Below are positions 39,934 to 49,528 of a DNA stretch of 64,000 nt, piece by piece. A program made the position numbers and the translations under genes. Every line of letters starts with the position of its first letter. The first letter of the stretch is position 1. The stretch is from Paracoccaceae bacterium (GTDB lineage Bacteria; Pseudomonadota; Alphaproteobacteria; Rhodobacterales; Rhodobacteraceae): the NCBI GenBank assembly GCA_007128135.1, contig SKYA01000047.1, positions 1 through 64,000 on the forward strand, read 5' to 3'. The notes below the pieces were generated by a model, which saw nothing but the letters and a program-made list of their open reading frames with translations, made no database searches and had not been told where the DNA came from.

Positions 39934-42034
39934 CGTCCACCGCCTTCGCCCTGAGGTGGATGAGGCCATCCACCGCGACCGCGCCCGCGCCTTCGGGACC
40001 AACCAGAACCGGGTTGATCTCGGCCCCCGCCACCGCCGCGCCACCTGGCGTGGCAAGTGCCGACAGCCGTGTCACGACCTGCGCAAGGGCCTCGAGGTCT
40101 CCCTTCTGCTGACCACGCGCACCGCGAAGCGGAGCGAAGCCTCTGACCTCGGCGATCATCTCGCGTGCGATCTCCAGTGTCACAGGCGCCAGCCGGACAG
40201 CAACATCGCGGTAGATCTCGGAAAGGATGCCCCCCATGCCGACCATGATCACCGGACCAGCGATCGGATCATCCAGAAAGCCGACGATCGCCTCGGCCAG
40301 CCCCTTGTGCATTGTCTGGACAAGAATGCCATCGGGTGTCACCTCCGGAAGATGCTGCGCCACGTTGCGGATGATGCGTGACCGGGCATCTTCCAGCGCA
40401 AGGGCGTCCGTCACGCCCAGCACGACGCCTCCAATATCCGATTTGTGCGCAATCCTGTCGGACAGGACCTTTGCCACCACCGGATAGGTCAGATCATCCG
40501 GGATCGGTTCGTTGAGGCCAAGAGTCCTGGTTTCGGCGACACGCACCCCGAGTTCGCGAAACACCGCGAGCGAGCGATCCTCATCCAGCGCCCCCGCGCC
40601 CGACAACAACCCGCCAACAGCCTCAGGCAGTGCAACACGCGGGAGTGCGCGCGGATCTCGCCAGCTCAGATAGGCATCAATGGCGTCAGCACAGGACTCG
40701 GGCGTGCGGAAGGCGGGGATGCCGGCCATTTGCAGCAGATCGAGCGACTCGACGGCATTCGGGCACAGAAAGGCCGTCACAGGCTTTCCCGCATCCGCCC
40801 ATTTCACCAGCGGCCGGGTCGCCAGATCGGGGCGGAATTCCGATGACGAGCCGACCACCATCACTACCAGATCGACCGCGTCATTCCGCATCAGCGCGCC
40901 GACGCAGGTGTCCACCACCTCTTCACGGGCACCACCCATGGTCAGGTCGATGATGGGGGAGTCGCCCAGTTCCAGCCTGAACTCCCGCAAGGCCGCTTTC
41001 AGCGCCGGGTCCGGCGGCACCACGGTGACTCCACGTGCACCGAGATTGTCCGCCACCAGCGCCCCACCGCCCCCCGTTGTGGTGATAATCGAGACATTGC
41101 GTCCCTTCGCCTTTGGCCGGGCGGCCACCAGTGCGGGTGCCTCGATCAGCGTTTCGAACAACCTGACCCGCAGGATGCCCATATCGGCAAGGAAACTCTC
41201 CATCGCGGCGGCATTGCCCGCCAGCGCCCCGGTATGGGATTGCGCTATGCTGCGGCCCAGATCGGACTGGCCCAGGACATAGGCCAGGACTGGCTTGCCT
41301 CTTTTGCTGGCTTTCCAGGCCATGTTCTCGAGTTGATCGCGCTGGCGGAGTGTTTCGAGAAACAGGCAAACGACCTCAAGATCGTCGTCGTCCAGCATCA
41401 TGGACGCTATCTCGCCCACAGAGAGGTCACATTCATTGCCGACCGAGACCAGCGTACCGAAATTGACGCCCCGTGCCTGCCCGCGCGAGACAAGCGCACC
41501 TATGAGGCTGCCGGATTGCGACACCAGACCCAGCTTTCCCGGCTGCATCCGGTCGCGTTCCAGAACGGCGTTGGGGCTGAGGGTCATCTTCGCGTTCACG
41601 TTGATCACGCCCATGCAGTTCGGCCCAAGCAGGCGCAACCCGCCCTCGCGCGCGATGGCGACGATACGTTCCTGCAGTGCCTCGCCCTCTGCCCCGGCCT
41701 CGGCAAAGCCACCGCTGAAGATGGACGCGCATCTGACGCCTGCCTCGATACAGTCGCGCAGGCTGGCCTCGACGGCATGTGTCGGCACCATCAGATAGGC
41801 GTGATCGACCGGCGCGCGGATGGCGCTCACCGAAGCATGGCATGGCAGGCCGAACAGTTCCTCGTAGCGCGGATTGACAGGATGGATGGCCCCGTCATAG
41901 CCATGCCGTGCAAGATAGCGCTGCGGGCGGCTGTTGTTCTTGGCGAGATCGGCAGAAGCACCGACGATAGCGATCGAGCGCGGACGCAACAGCGCCCCGG
42001 ACAGAGCCGAGTCGAAAACCGGCTGCGCACTCAT
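39926..42034 (-). CDS. Acyl-CoA synthetase / acetate--CoA ligase family protein (ADP/NDP-forming type)
   Basis: 702 aa; SIAIVGASADLAKNNSRPQRYLARHGYDGAIHPVNPRYEELFGLPCHASVSAI; LLGPNCMGVINV; SQSGSLIGAL; SHTGALAGNAAAMESFLADMGILRV; C-terminal ATP-grasp PVVAKVLSDRIAHKSDIGGVVLGV. Confidence 0.9.
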   Translation of the reverse strand: MSAQPVFDSALSGALLRPRSIAIVGASADLAKNNSRPQRYLARHGYDGAIHPVNPRYEELFGLPCHASVSAIRAPVDHAYLMVPTHAVEASLRDCIEAGVRCASIFSGGFAEAGAEGEALQERIVAIAREGGLRLLGPNCMGVINVNAKMTLSPNAVLERDRMQPGKLGLVSQSGSLIGALVSRGQARGVNFGTLVSVGNECDLSVGEIASMMLDDDDLEVVCLFLETLRQRDQLENMAWKASKRGKPVLAYVLGQSDLGRSIAQSHTGALAGNAAAMESFLADMGILRVRLFETLIEAPALVAARPKAKGRNVSIITTTGGGGALVADNLGARGVTVVPPDPALKAALREFRLELGDSPIIDLTMGGAREEVVDTCVGALMRNDAVDLVVMVVGSSSEFRPDLATRPLVKWADAGKPVTAFLCPNAVESLDLLQMAGIPAFRTPESCADAIDAYLSWRDPRALPRVALPEAVGGLLSGAGALDEDRSLAVFRELGVRVAETRTLGLNEPIPDDLTYPVVAKVLSDRIAHKSDIGGVVLGVTDALALEDARSRIIRNVAQHLPEVTPDGILVQTMHKGLAEAIVGFLDDPIAGPVIMVGMGGILSEIYRDVAVRLAPVTLEIAREMIAEVRGFAPLRGARGQQKGDLEALAQVVTRLSALATPGGAAVAGAEINPVLVGPEGAGAVAVDGLIHLRAKAVDDA

Positions 42035-43212
42035 GAAGATACCTCTGCGACAGGACTCGCCGGTCGGGGCGGACGCTGCGAGAAGCGGCGCTCGAATATG
42101 CCCTCGGCGACACGGTTCTTCATCACTTCCAGGGAGCCGCCCGCGATCATCCAGCCGCGCGTCTTGCGGAAGCAGTATTCGACCAGATGTTCATCGCAGT
42201 AGCCTGTGCCGCCCATGATCTGGACCGCCTCATTGGCGCTGTCGAACCCGGCCCGGTTGCACATCAGCTTGGCCAGAGCGGTATCCTGCGCGGATGGAAG
42301 GCCGATATCTGCCTGCACGGCGGCGCGGTAGAGCAGCAGCCGCGCGGATTCCAGGGCCACCAGCATATCTGCGAATTTCCACTGCAATCCCTGAAACTCG
42401 CACAGGGGGCGGCCGAACTGCCTGCGCTCGACGGCATGCTCGCGCGCCGCATTGAAGGCAAATTCGCCCAGCGCGCGCGCGCGCGCGGCATTGCCGAGCC
42501 GCTCGGCGTTGAACCCGGCGATCTGCTTCTTGAACCCTCCTGGCCCCAGCAGGATGTCATCCGCCTCGATACGCACATCATCGAAGAAAAGCGGGCACCA
42601 TTGCTCGGTGTTCATGTAGCTGCTGGGTTTGCCGAAGCTGAACCCCTCGCGCCCCCGCTCGATAATGACAGACCCGATATTCCCGACGCCGGGGCCGAAC
42701 CGGCAATATATCAGGAAAACATCGGCTTCCGCAGAATGGCTGGTGAAAACCTTGGCGCCAGACAGCCTGTATCCGTCACCATCCGGCACGATCCTTGTTT
42801 CAAGATCGGTCACAGCCGAGCCCGCGCTCGCCTCGGTCATGCCAAGGCCGATGAGCGTTTCGCCACGAAGCATACCGGGCAGGTAACGTTCCTTCTGCAT
42901 CGGCGAGGCATATTCCGCAAAGGTCCGTATGGCGCCGAAATTGCCTTGCTGGATCGCATCGGCCCCGCGCGGATCGGCAAGGGCAACCTCTTCGATGGCG
43001 ATGATCGCATCCATGAGGGTTCCCCCCTGCCCGCCATCCGCCTCGGGTATGGTGATACCCAGCAGACCGGATTCTGCAGCAAGTCTTGCGGCATCGAGGG
43101 GAAAATTCGGATTATGCGCTCGCTTCAGCGCATCCGGCGCAAGGTGCGCTCTCGCAAATCGACGCACATTGTCGCGAAACATCTCCTGCTCGGGTGTGGG
43201 GTTGAAGTTCAA
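42031..43212 (-). CDS. Acyl-CoA dehydrogenase
   Basis: LGMTEASAGSAVTDLETRIVPDGDGYRLSGAKVFTSHS; ARALGEFAFNAAREHAVERRQFGRPLCEFQGLQWKFADM; EAVQIMGGTGYCDEHLVEYCFRKTRGWMIAGGSLEVMKNRVAE. Confidence 0.92.
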   Translation of the reverse strand: MNFNPTPEQEMFRDNVRRFARAHLAPDALKRAHNPNFPLDAARLAAESGLLGITIPEADGGQGGTLMDAIIAIEEVALADPRGADAIQQGNFGAIRTFAEYASPMQKERYLPGMLRGETLIGLGMTEASAGSAVTDLETRIVPDGDGYRLSGAKVFTSHSAEADVFLIYCRFGPGVGNIGSVIIERGREGFSFGKPSSYMNTEQWCPLFFDDVRIEADDILLGPGGFKKQIAGFNAERLGNAARARALGEFAFNAAREHAVERRQFGRPLCEFQGLQWKFADMLVALESARLLLYRAAVQADIGLPSAQDTALAKLMCNRAGFDSANEAVQIMGGTGYCDEHLVEYCFRKTRGWMIAGGSLEVMKNRVAEGIFERRFSQRPPRPASPVAEVSS

Positions 43213-43293
43213 GACGAGGGTCCTCCATAGACGATTTGCTGGGGTGACGCATTCCAGGGCGGCAAGGCCGAGGCGCGCGGATGTTGCGACCGA

Positions 43294-44085
43294 TCAGACA
43301 TCGCGCCAGTTCGGCTCGCGTTTTTCAAGAAAGGCAGCGACGCCTTCCTGCAGATCGGAACTTACATAGAGACCGGGCTGGTGAGCGATCTCGAAGCGGA
43401 AGGCATCTTCGAGCGTGGCGGGCGGATCGCGAAAGACCTCGCGGACGGCGTGGCGTGCTCCGGGCGCAAGGCGGCTCAACCTGCCCACAAGCTCTGTTGC
43501 CGCCACTTCCGCGTGCCCCTTCTCGACAAGAAAGTCCGAAAGGCCGGAATCCTGCGCTTCTTCTGCGCCAAGCGAGCCGCCCAGAAGGAAAAGCCTGCGC
43601 GCGGCCTGACAACCCATCCGGGCCGTAACGGAACAGCTTGCGCCCAGATCCGGCATCAGTCCGACCTTCTCGAACGAGGTGATGAAGCGCGCCCCGCGCC
43701 CGACCACGATGAGATCGCACACTGCGGCCAGCGCCATGCCCGCCCCGGCACATATACCCTCGACTGCCGCAACAACAGGCTTGGGACTGGCATGTATGGA
43801 CCGCGGCAGGGCCTGCGCGCCGATGATGCGGCTTACGCCCTCTGCGTGGGTCATCTGGCCCATCGTGCGCAGGTCGCCGCCTGCACAGAACGTCCTTTCA
43901 TTGCCGGTCAGCACCATGCCATCAAGACCGGCGGACTCGTTGACGGTGCGGATGGCATCCATCAGGGCCTCGCGCATCGCGACATTCAGCGCATTGTGAT
44001 TGGACGGCGCGGTCATGCGGATGATCGCGACACGGCCCGCGGTTTCGATCTTCACCGGGGCGGAAGTGGTTGCACCTTGCGTCAT
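43294..44085 (-). CDS. Enoyl-CoA hydratase/isomerase family protein
   Basis: From MTQGATTSAPVKIETAGRVAIIRM; DGMVLTGNERTFCAGGDLRTM; KPVVAAVEGICAGAGMALAAVCDLIVVGRGARFITSFEKVGLMPDLGASCSV. Confidence 0.9.
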   Translation of the reverse strand: MTQGATTSAPVKIETAGRVAIIRMTAPSNHNALNVAMREALMDAIRTVNESAGLDGMVLTGNERTFCAGGDLRTMGQMTHAEGVSRIIGAQALPRSIHASPKPVVAAVEGICAGAGMALAAVCDLIVVGRGARFITSFEKVGLMPDLGASCSVTARMGCQAARRLFLLGGSLGAEEAQDSGLSDFLVEKGHAEVAATELVGRLSRLAPGARHAVREVFRDPPATLEDAFRFEIAHQPGLYVSSDLQEGVAAFLEKREPNWRDV

Positions 44086-44445
44086 CGACCTTCTCTCCTC
44101 AGGCAAGATCGGGGCCGCGAACCCTTGGCCCATCCAGCCGCGACGCAGCGGGCCGTCCCCTCGTGATATCCGCCCGCAATGTCCCGACGACCACCGCATC
44201 CTCCCCGGAGAGGGTCAGCCGCCGATGGCAGCCTTTTCCGGTGGTGCGCAAACCGCCCTGCGGGCGGCCCTTCCGGCATCCGCACCACGCGCTCCCGAAC
44301 CCGACCGGATCGCGCCGTCAGGAGATGCCAAGAGCACATATGCAAAGACGAAGACATCCGGTCCTGTTCCTGTTCAGCGGTGACTGGGTCATGCGTTGGC
44401 ATCGAGCGCCACCGCGGCTTGCTGACGGCTTGCGCCATCTGTTTG

Positions 44446-45600
44446 CTAGAGTTCCTCCATCTGCCTCAGAATTTCTGCTGTATCGCCGCCCTGCACAGGT
44501 GAACGTCGCGACCTGGCATCCCTCGCGAATCCGAAATCAAGCGGGATCCCGGGGGTAAGATAAGGCCCGACGCCGGGCTGATCGACCCGGGCGAAGATCG
44601 GGTTGCGTTCCGAGCAGGCGGGATCGGACCGAACCAGGTCATCAAGGGTCTGATAGGGTCCCCAGAGCACGCGTCCGGCATCAAGGGCGGACGCCACATC
44701 GCGCAGATCGTGCTCGGCAAACCATGGCGCAAGCCGCAACTTGATGGCTTCGCGCAGCGTCCAGCGCCCTTCATCGGTATCAAGGCCGACACCAAAGGCA
44801 CGCGCAAGATGCGCCATGCTTTCCGTTGTGCCGGTTGCCTCAAGAAGGGCCTCCCACTGACGGTTGCCGATCGCACAGACCATCACCCGCCTGTTGTCAC
44901 GGGTGCCGAAGTCACTGCCGAAGGCACCGAACACATCATTTCCGGACGACTGACGCCTCTCGGGGCCGATCTCGGCCTCGGCGAGCATACCCAGATTGCC
45001 CAGCATCCAGAGTGCGCAATCCTCCAGCGACAGCCGGATGAAGCACCCTTTCCCCGTCATTCTTCGACGCCTTTCCGCCGCCAGCAGGCCCGATGCCGCG
45101 AGAAGTCCGCAGACCGTATCCCAGGCCGGCAACACCTGATTCACAGGCATGTCCATGCGCGCCTTTCCGGTCACGAAGGGCAGGCCGGTGCGGGCCTGGA
45201 TGGTATAGTCTATCGCACCCTGTCCATCATGAGTGCCGCCGATGGCCAGCATGATGAGATCGGGTCGCGCGGCACTGAGTGCCGCATAGTCAAGCCAGGG
45301 CGCCTGCGGCATATTGGTGACAAGCATCCCCGTCTGCGCAACGATCCTCTGCGCGGTCCTTCTTCCATCGGCGTCACGCAGATCGATGGAGATCGAGCGT
45401 TTCGCCTTGTTCAGCCCTTGCCAGTACAGGCTTACCCCCTCGCGGCTTAGTGGCCAGCGTTTCGCGTCAGGGCCGCCGCCGGTCTGGTCGATACGGATTA
45501 CCTCGGCCCCCATCTGCGCAAGGGACATACCCGCCAGCGGTGCCGCGACAAAGGCCGAAATCTCCACCAGCCTGAATCCACTCAGGATTCCGTCATTCAT
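44446..45600 (-). CDS. CaiB/BaiF CoA-transferase family protein
   Basis: GILSGFRLVEISAFVAAPLAGMSLAQMGAEVIRIDQTGGGPDAKRWPLSREGVSLYWQGLNKAKRSISIDLRDADG. Confidence 0.9.
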   Translation of the reverse strand: MNDGILSGFRLVEISAFVAAPLAGMSLAQMGAEVIRIDQTGGGPDAKRWPLSREGVSLYWQGLNKAKRSISIDLRDADGRRTAQRIVAQTGMLVTNMPQAPWLDYAALSAARPDLIMLAIGGTHDGQGAIDYTIQARTGLPFVTGKARMDMPVNQVLPAWDTVCGLLAASGLLAAERRRRMTGKGCFIRLSLEDCALWMLGNLGMLAEAEIGPERRQSSGNDVFGAFGSDFGTRDNRRVMVCAIGNRQWEALLEATGTTESMAHLARAFGVGLDTDEGRWTLREAIKLRLAPWFAEHDLRDVASALDAGRVLWGPYQTLDDLVRSDPACSERNPIFARVDQPGVGPYLTPGIPLDFGFARDARSRRSPVQGGDTAEILRQMEEL

Positions 45601-46399
45601 GACCCTCTCCACCCTCGCTGCCGGCTTCTGCCCGGCCCCTCCCTTTCCCTGCCTTGGCAAGAAAGGCGGCCATGCGCAGTTTCTGATCGTCGGTGTCGAA
45701 CAGTAGTTGCAGGTTTCGCTGCTCGATCAGCAAGGCGCTGGCCAATGGCAGGTCCGCCCCCTCGATGACTGCGGATTTTATCATCTCGACAGCGGCGGGA
45801 GGCATCGCGGCAATGGCTTCCGCTCGGGCTATGGCGCGCGGCAGAACCATGTCATCCCTTTCCGCCAGATCGTTCACGATACCCCATTCCCTCGCAGTTG
45901 CGCCGTCCAGCGGTTCGCCGCTCCAGAGCAGATCCATCGCACGATGTCGTCCGACTAGCCGCACGAGCCTCTGGGTGCCTCCTGCGCCCGGCATGATGCC
46001 GAGCTTGATTTCAGGAAGCGCAAATCGCGTACCAGGGCCTGCGAAGACCATGTCGCACAGCAGCGCCAGTTCGAATCCGGCGCCATAGGCATATCCGTTC
46101 ACTGCGGCGACAAGGGGCTTGCGATGCCCGAACACACGCGCCCAGAGACGCGCAAGACCAAGCCGGTGCAAATCCATCACGCTCGCATTCGCAAGAAGCG
46201 CGACATCCGCACCAGCTGCAAAGGCGGTCAGATCTCCGGTGATGACCGTCGCGCGAAGCATCGCGTCCGCTTCGATCGACTCGAGTTCGCCGACCAGGCG
46301 TCGCCGCATCTCGAGGTTGATCGCATTGCGCGCCTCGGGGCGGTTCAGTCGCAGGATAGCGATACCTGTGTCCGGCCGGTCTTCGCGGATAAGTGTCAT
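45593..46399 (-). CDS. Enoyl-CoA hydratase/isomerase family protein
   Basis: DTGIAILRLNRPEARNAINLEMRRRLVGEL; AFAAGADVALLANASVMD; KPLVAAVNGYAYGAGFELALLCDMVFAGPGTRFALPEIKLGIMPGAGGTQRLVRLVG. Confidence 0.92.
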   Translation of the reverse strand: MTLIREDRPDTGIAILRLNRPEARNAINLEMRRRLVGELESIEADAMLRATVITGDLTAFAAGADVALLANASVMDLHRLGLARLWARVFGHRKPLVAAVNGYAYGAGFELALLCDMVFAGPGTRFALPEIKLGIMPGAGGTQRLVRLVGRHRAMDLLWSGEPLDGATAREWGIVNDLAERDDMVLPRAIARAEAIAAMPPAAVEMIKSAVIEGADLPLASALLIEQRNLQLLFDTDDQKLRMAAFLAKAGKGRGRAEAGSEGGEGHE

Positions 46400-46459
46400 G
46401 AAACCTCATGCAGGCTTGTGACGTGTCAAGACGCGCGCGCCGCGCGCACTGGAAGCGCG

Positions 46460-48172
46460 CTAGGCAAGGCGCCCCTCGTCAAGCGGCCAGTCCATATGCA
46501 GCGAGGCCTGGTGCGCAACGCCGAGCAAGCGCCCCTCGTCCAGTGGCCGCCCGATGATCTGAACGCCCACGGGCATGCCGTTGACATCAAGTCCGACAGG
46601 CATCGACAGGACCGGAACGCCAAGATAGTTGAACGGACGCGTCAGCCGGGTGATGACCGACACGACACCGAACACGGCATCCGGTTTTTCCATGTCCGCC
46701 TCTTCGCGCAGGGGTACCGGCACGGGTATGGTCGGACAGACCAGCACATCGAAATTACGCATCGAGCCGTTCAGGAAGGAACTGACGATCCGTGCCCGGA
46801 GCGAAAGGGCCTCGAGATATCGAACTGCGGGAATATGCAGCCCGGTTTCGGTGCGGGAAAACCCGGCCTGGGAGTATTTCTCCGGACTGCGGCGGATGGC
46901 GTCACCGTGCAGGGTTGCGGCCTCGGACTTGGACACGATATCGCCAAGCGCATAGCAGGCATCCATTTCCGGGAAGTCGGTGCTGCCCACCTGACCGAAT
47001 ATCCCCTCGAGCTTTGCAAGAAAGCGATCGAGCACTGTCTGGATACCCGGATCACAGTCTATGCCCAGATTGATGGTCCCGATACGGCTGTCGCCGATCC
47101 ACGAGGCATCAAGGCAGGCGACGTAATCCGGCGACGGCACGTTCAGGCTTGTCGGGTCGTTCGGGTCATGTCCGGCGACAGCCTGCAGCATCAGGGCACA
47201 ATCTTCGGCGCTTCGGGTTATCGGACCTATCGAGTCGAGCGAAAAGGACCGCGGGTAGCTTCCCGCCCGGGATACAAGACCATAGGTCGGCTTGAGTCCG
47301 AACACCCCGTTCACTGCAGCAGGCAGGCGCGTCGAGCCGCCGGTATCCGATCCGAGCGCCCCGAAGACGGTGCCAAGTGCGACGCTCACGCCAGAGCCGC
47401 TCGACGAGCCCCCGGCAATCCGCGAACTGTCCCAGGCATTGCAGCAATCCCCGAAGCCCGGGTTCTGCCCGGTCGGGCCACAGACCATCTCGTTGAGATT
47501 GAGCCCCCCGAGGTCAATTGCACCGGCCTGCTCAAGACGGGCGATCACGGTCGCGTCACGGCTTGCCAACTCATCGCGGTCGCGAATGAGGGAACCCACG
47601 GTCATTGGCAGGCCCGCATGCTCGAGACAGTCCTTATGCGCCAGCGGAATGCCATGCAGCGGTCCGCGCCACTGACCCGCCGCCGCCTCGCAGTCAAGGG
47701 TGTCTGCCTGCGCCATGGCACGCTCTTCATAGAGGCTGATGAAGGCATTGTGCTCAGCCTGGTGCCGTCTGGCCGAGGCCAGCGCAGTCTCGGTCAGTTC
47801 CTTGACCGTGGTCTCGCCGGCGCGCAGCCTTTGGGCACTCCGCGCAAGGCCGGGACCCGAGACCATCGAAAGCGAGCGCCCGTCGCGTTCGGCCGCCTCG
47901 GCAGAAGCCGCGCGCAAGGATGCCGATCCTGCCGGTCCTGTCCCCTCAAGACTGCGCGCCTGTCGGGAACAGTTGACAAGCAGAGCAAGATAGTCGCCCG
48001 GCTGGTCGTGATGGGTGAGTCTGCCATCCGCGACCTTGCGCACGGAAGAGTTGAGGCGCTCCAGTTCCGATGCAAGGCGCTCGGGTCTGGTCCGGGACGC
48101 GACGCCGTGCAATGACCTGCTGGCATGTTCGACCCAGAGGGTGGTTTTCGGGTCTGCTCCGGTCGCATTCAT
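46460..48172 (-). CDS. Amidase (amidase-signature family)
   Basis: GPLHGIPLAHKDCLEHAGLPMTVGS (catalytic Lys); GGLNLNEMVCGPTGQNPGFGDCCNAWDSSRIAGGSSSGSGVSVALGTVFGALGSDTGGSTRLPAAVNGVFGLKPTYGLVSR (Ser-Ser-Lys signature). Confidence 0.93.
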   Translation of the reverse strand: MNATGADPKTTLWVEHASRSLHGVASRTRPERLASELERLNSSVRKVADGRLTHHDQPGDYLALLVNCSRQARSLEGTGPAGSASLRAASAEAAERDGRSLSMVSGPGLARSAQRLRAGETTVKELTETALASARRHQAEHNAFISLYEERAMAQADTLDCEAAAGQWRGPLHGIPLAHKDCLEHAGLPMTVGSLIRDRDELASRDATVIARLEQAGAIDLGGLNLNEMVCGPTGQNPGFGDCCNAWDSSRIAGGSSSGSGVSVALGTVFGALGSDTGGSTRLPAAVNGVFGLKPTYGLVSRAGSYPRSFSLDSIGPITRSAEDCALMLQAVAGHDPNDPTSLNVPSPDYVACLDASWIGDSRIGTINLGIDCDPGIQTVLDRFLAKLEGIFGQVGSTDFPEMDACYALGDIVSKSEAATLHGDAIRRSPEKYSQAGFSRTETGLHIPAVRYLEALSLRARIVSSFLNGSMRNFDVLVCPTIPVPVPLREEADMEKPDAVFGVVSVITRLTRPFNYLGVPVLSMPVGLDVNGMPVGVQIIGRPLDEGRLLGVAHQASLHMDWPLDEGRLA

Positions 48173-49401
48173 GACACGGCTCCTTTCCTGCGCAACTCTG
48201 CGATGTCTTCGGGCGTATGGCCCAGTTCTGAAAGCACTTCGTCCGTGTGCTGCCCGAAGGTCGGGGCGGCAATCCGCACCGCGGGGTCGGGCAAGGCGAC
48301 GGAATCCTGTGCAAACTTCACGCACCCGGCAAACCCCAGATAGCTGCCCACGACGGGGTGCTCGAAACGTCTGATCATTCCCTCTTCTTTCACCTGCGGA
48401 TCACTGAACATGTCCTCGACCTCGCGGACTGCCGCACATGGCACCCTGTCGCCGAACAACGCCTCCCATTCGCGCGCGCCGCGCGCCGCAAGCGCCTGTC
48501 GCAGCCGTCCAATGAGATATGGCGCGTTCTCGGCCCGCTTGCGGACAGAGTCGAAGCGCGAGTCCGCGGCCAGGTCCTGCAGTCCTGTCATCTCGCACAA
48601 GGCCTGCCAGAAATGCGGAGTGTTGGCGGATATGTAAAGGGTGCCTTCGCGCGTCGGATGCAGCCCGGTGATGCCACCGGAACGCATGTCTCGGAAGACG
48701 TTCCGCCCCTCGCCCTCGGCCCAGACAAGGCGCGCAGATTGCATGGCCAGCGCACTTCTGAGAAGCGACACACCGACATAGCTGCCCTTGCCAGTGCGTT
48801 CTCGCCTGAAAAGCGCGGCACTGACACCGCTCGCCAGCATCGAGGCCGCGTAGTAATCGACAACCGAACCGTACAGGATTTCCGGATGCCCGGGCTTGCC
48901 CTGCATCGCACACAGACCGGACACCGTCTGCAGCACCTGGTCGTAGCCTGCCTTGCCGGAATCGGGCCCCAGTTCACCATAGCCCGTCACGGCACAATAG
49001 ATCAGCTTCGGATTGTGTTCGCGCAAGCTGTCATAATCGATTCCAAGGCGCGCAGGAACCGCTGGGCGGAAGTTGTGCACAAGCACGTCACTCGTCCGCA
49101 CAAGCCCGATCAGGGCGGCAAGCCCCTCCTCGGTCTTCAGGTCAAGGACTATGCCGCGCTTGCCGCGGTTGACACCAAGAAAGGCGCGGCTCTCGTTTTC
49201 CAGCGTGGACGGATACTTGCGCAGGTTGTCGCCACCTGGCGGCTCGACCTTGATGACCTCGGCGCCCATATCCGCAAGCAGCGAACACCCGTAGGGACCG
49301 GCGATATAGGCGCTCAGGTCGAGAACCCGGATACCTTCCAGTGGTGGTGCCTCTCCGGGTTCCTCCGCTGTCCTGCTCTCGGTGTCTCGCGCGTTCGCCA
49401 T
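48169..49401 (-). CDS. CaiB/BaiF CoA-transferase family protein
   Basis: LEGIRVLDLSAYIAGPYGCSLLADMGAEVIKVEPPGGDNLRKYPSTLENESRAFLGVNRGKRGIVLDLKTEEGLAAL; YDQVLQTVSGLCAMQG. Confidence 0.92.
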   Translation of the reverse strand: MANARDTESRTAEEPGEAPPLEGIRVLDLSAYIAGPYGCSLLADMGAEVIKVEPPGGDNLRKYPSTLENESRAFLGVNRGKRGIVLDLKTEEGLAALIGLVRTSDVLVHNFRPAVPARLGIDYDSLREHNPKLIYCAVTGYGELGPDSGKAGYDQVLQTVSGLCAMQGKPGHPEILYGSVVDYYAASMLASGVSAALFRRERTGKGSYVGVSLLRSALAMQSARLVWAEGEGRNVFRDMRSGGITGLHPTREGTLYISANTPHFWQALCEMTGLQDLAADSRFDSVRKRAENAPYLIGRLRQALAARGAREWEALFGDRVPCAAVREVEDMFSDPQVKEEGMIRRFEHPVVGSYLGFAGCVKFAQDSVALPDPAVRIAAPTFGQHTDEVLSELGHTPEDIAELRRKGAVS

Positions 49402-49450
49402 CACTGCTGCGTCTCCTTGCCCTCGGGGTCCTGGCGGCTTTTCAGCCTGA

Positions 49451-49486
49451 CTGTCGCGGGCCTGCATCCGGGCAGGCCCGCGACAG
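49451..49486 (-). promoter_or_regulatory. Perfect 15-bp stem-loop between the tctC-like gene and the CoA-transferase gene (intercistronic hairpin)
   Basis: CTGTCGCGGGCCTGC (49451-49465), loop ATCCGG, GCAGGCCCGCGACAG (49472-49486). 42 nt past the tctC-like stop on the minus strand, with no U-tract following. Confidence 0.7.
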
Positions 49487-49528
49487 GGATGGAGTCCCTC
49501 CCCGCGAGGAAAGTCTCCGGTGTTGTTG

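Noticed and set aside
42465-42490. Run of alternating GC dinucleotides (GCGCGCGCGCGC)
   Set aside because: Lies inside the acyl-CoA dehydrogenase gene and encodes Ala/Arg residues (NAARARALGEF); ordinary high-GC codon usage.
46124-48115. 663-aa plus-strand ORF opposite the amidase
   Set aside because: The amidase signature on the minus strand is unambiguous; this is a GC-driven shadow ORF.
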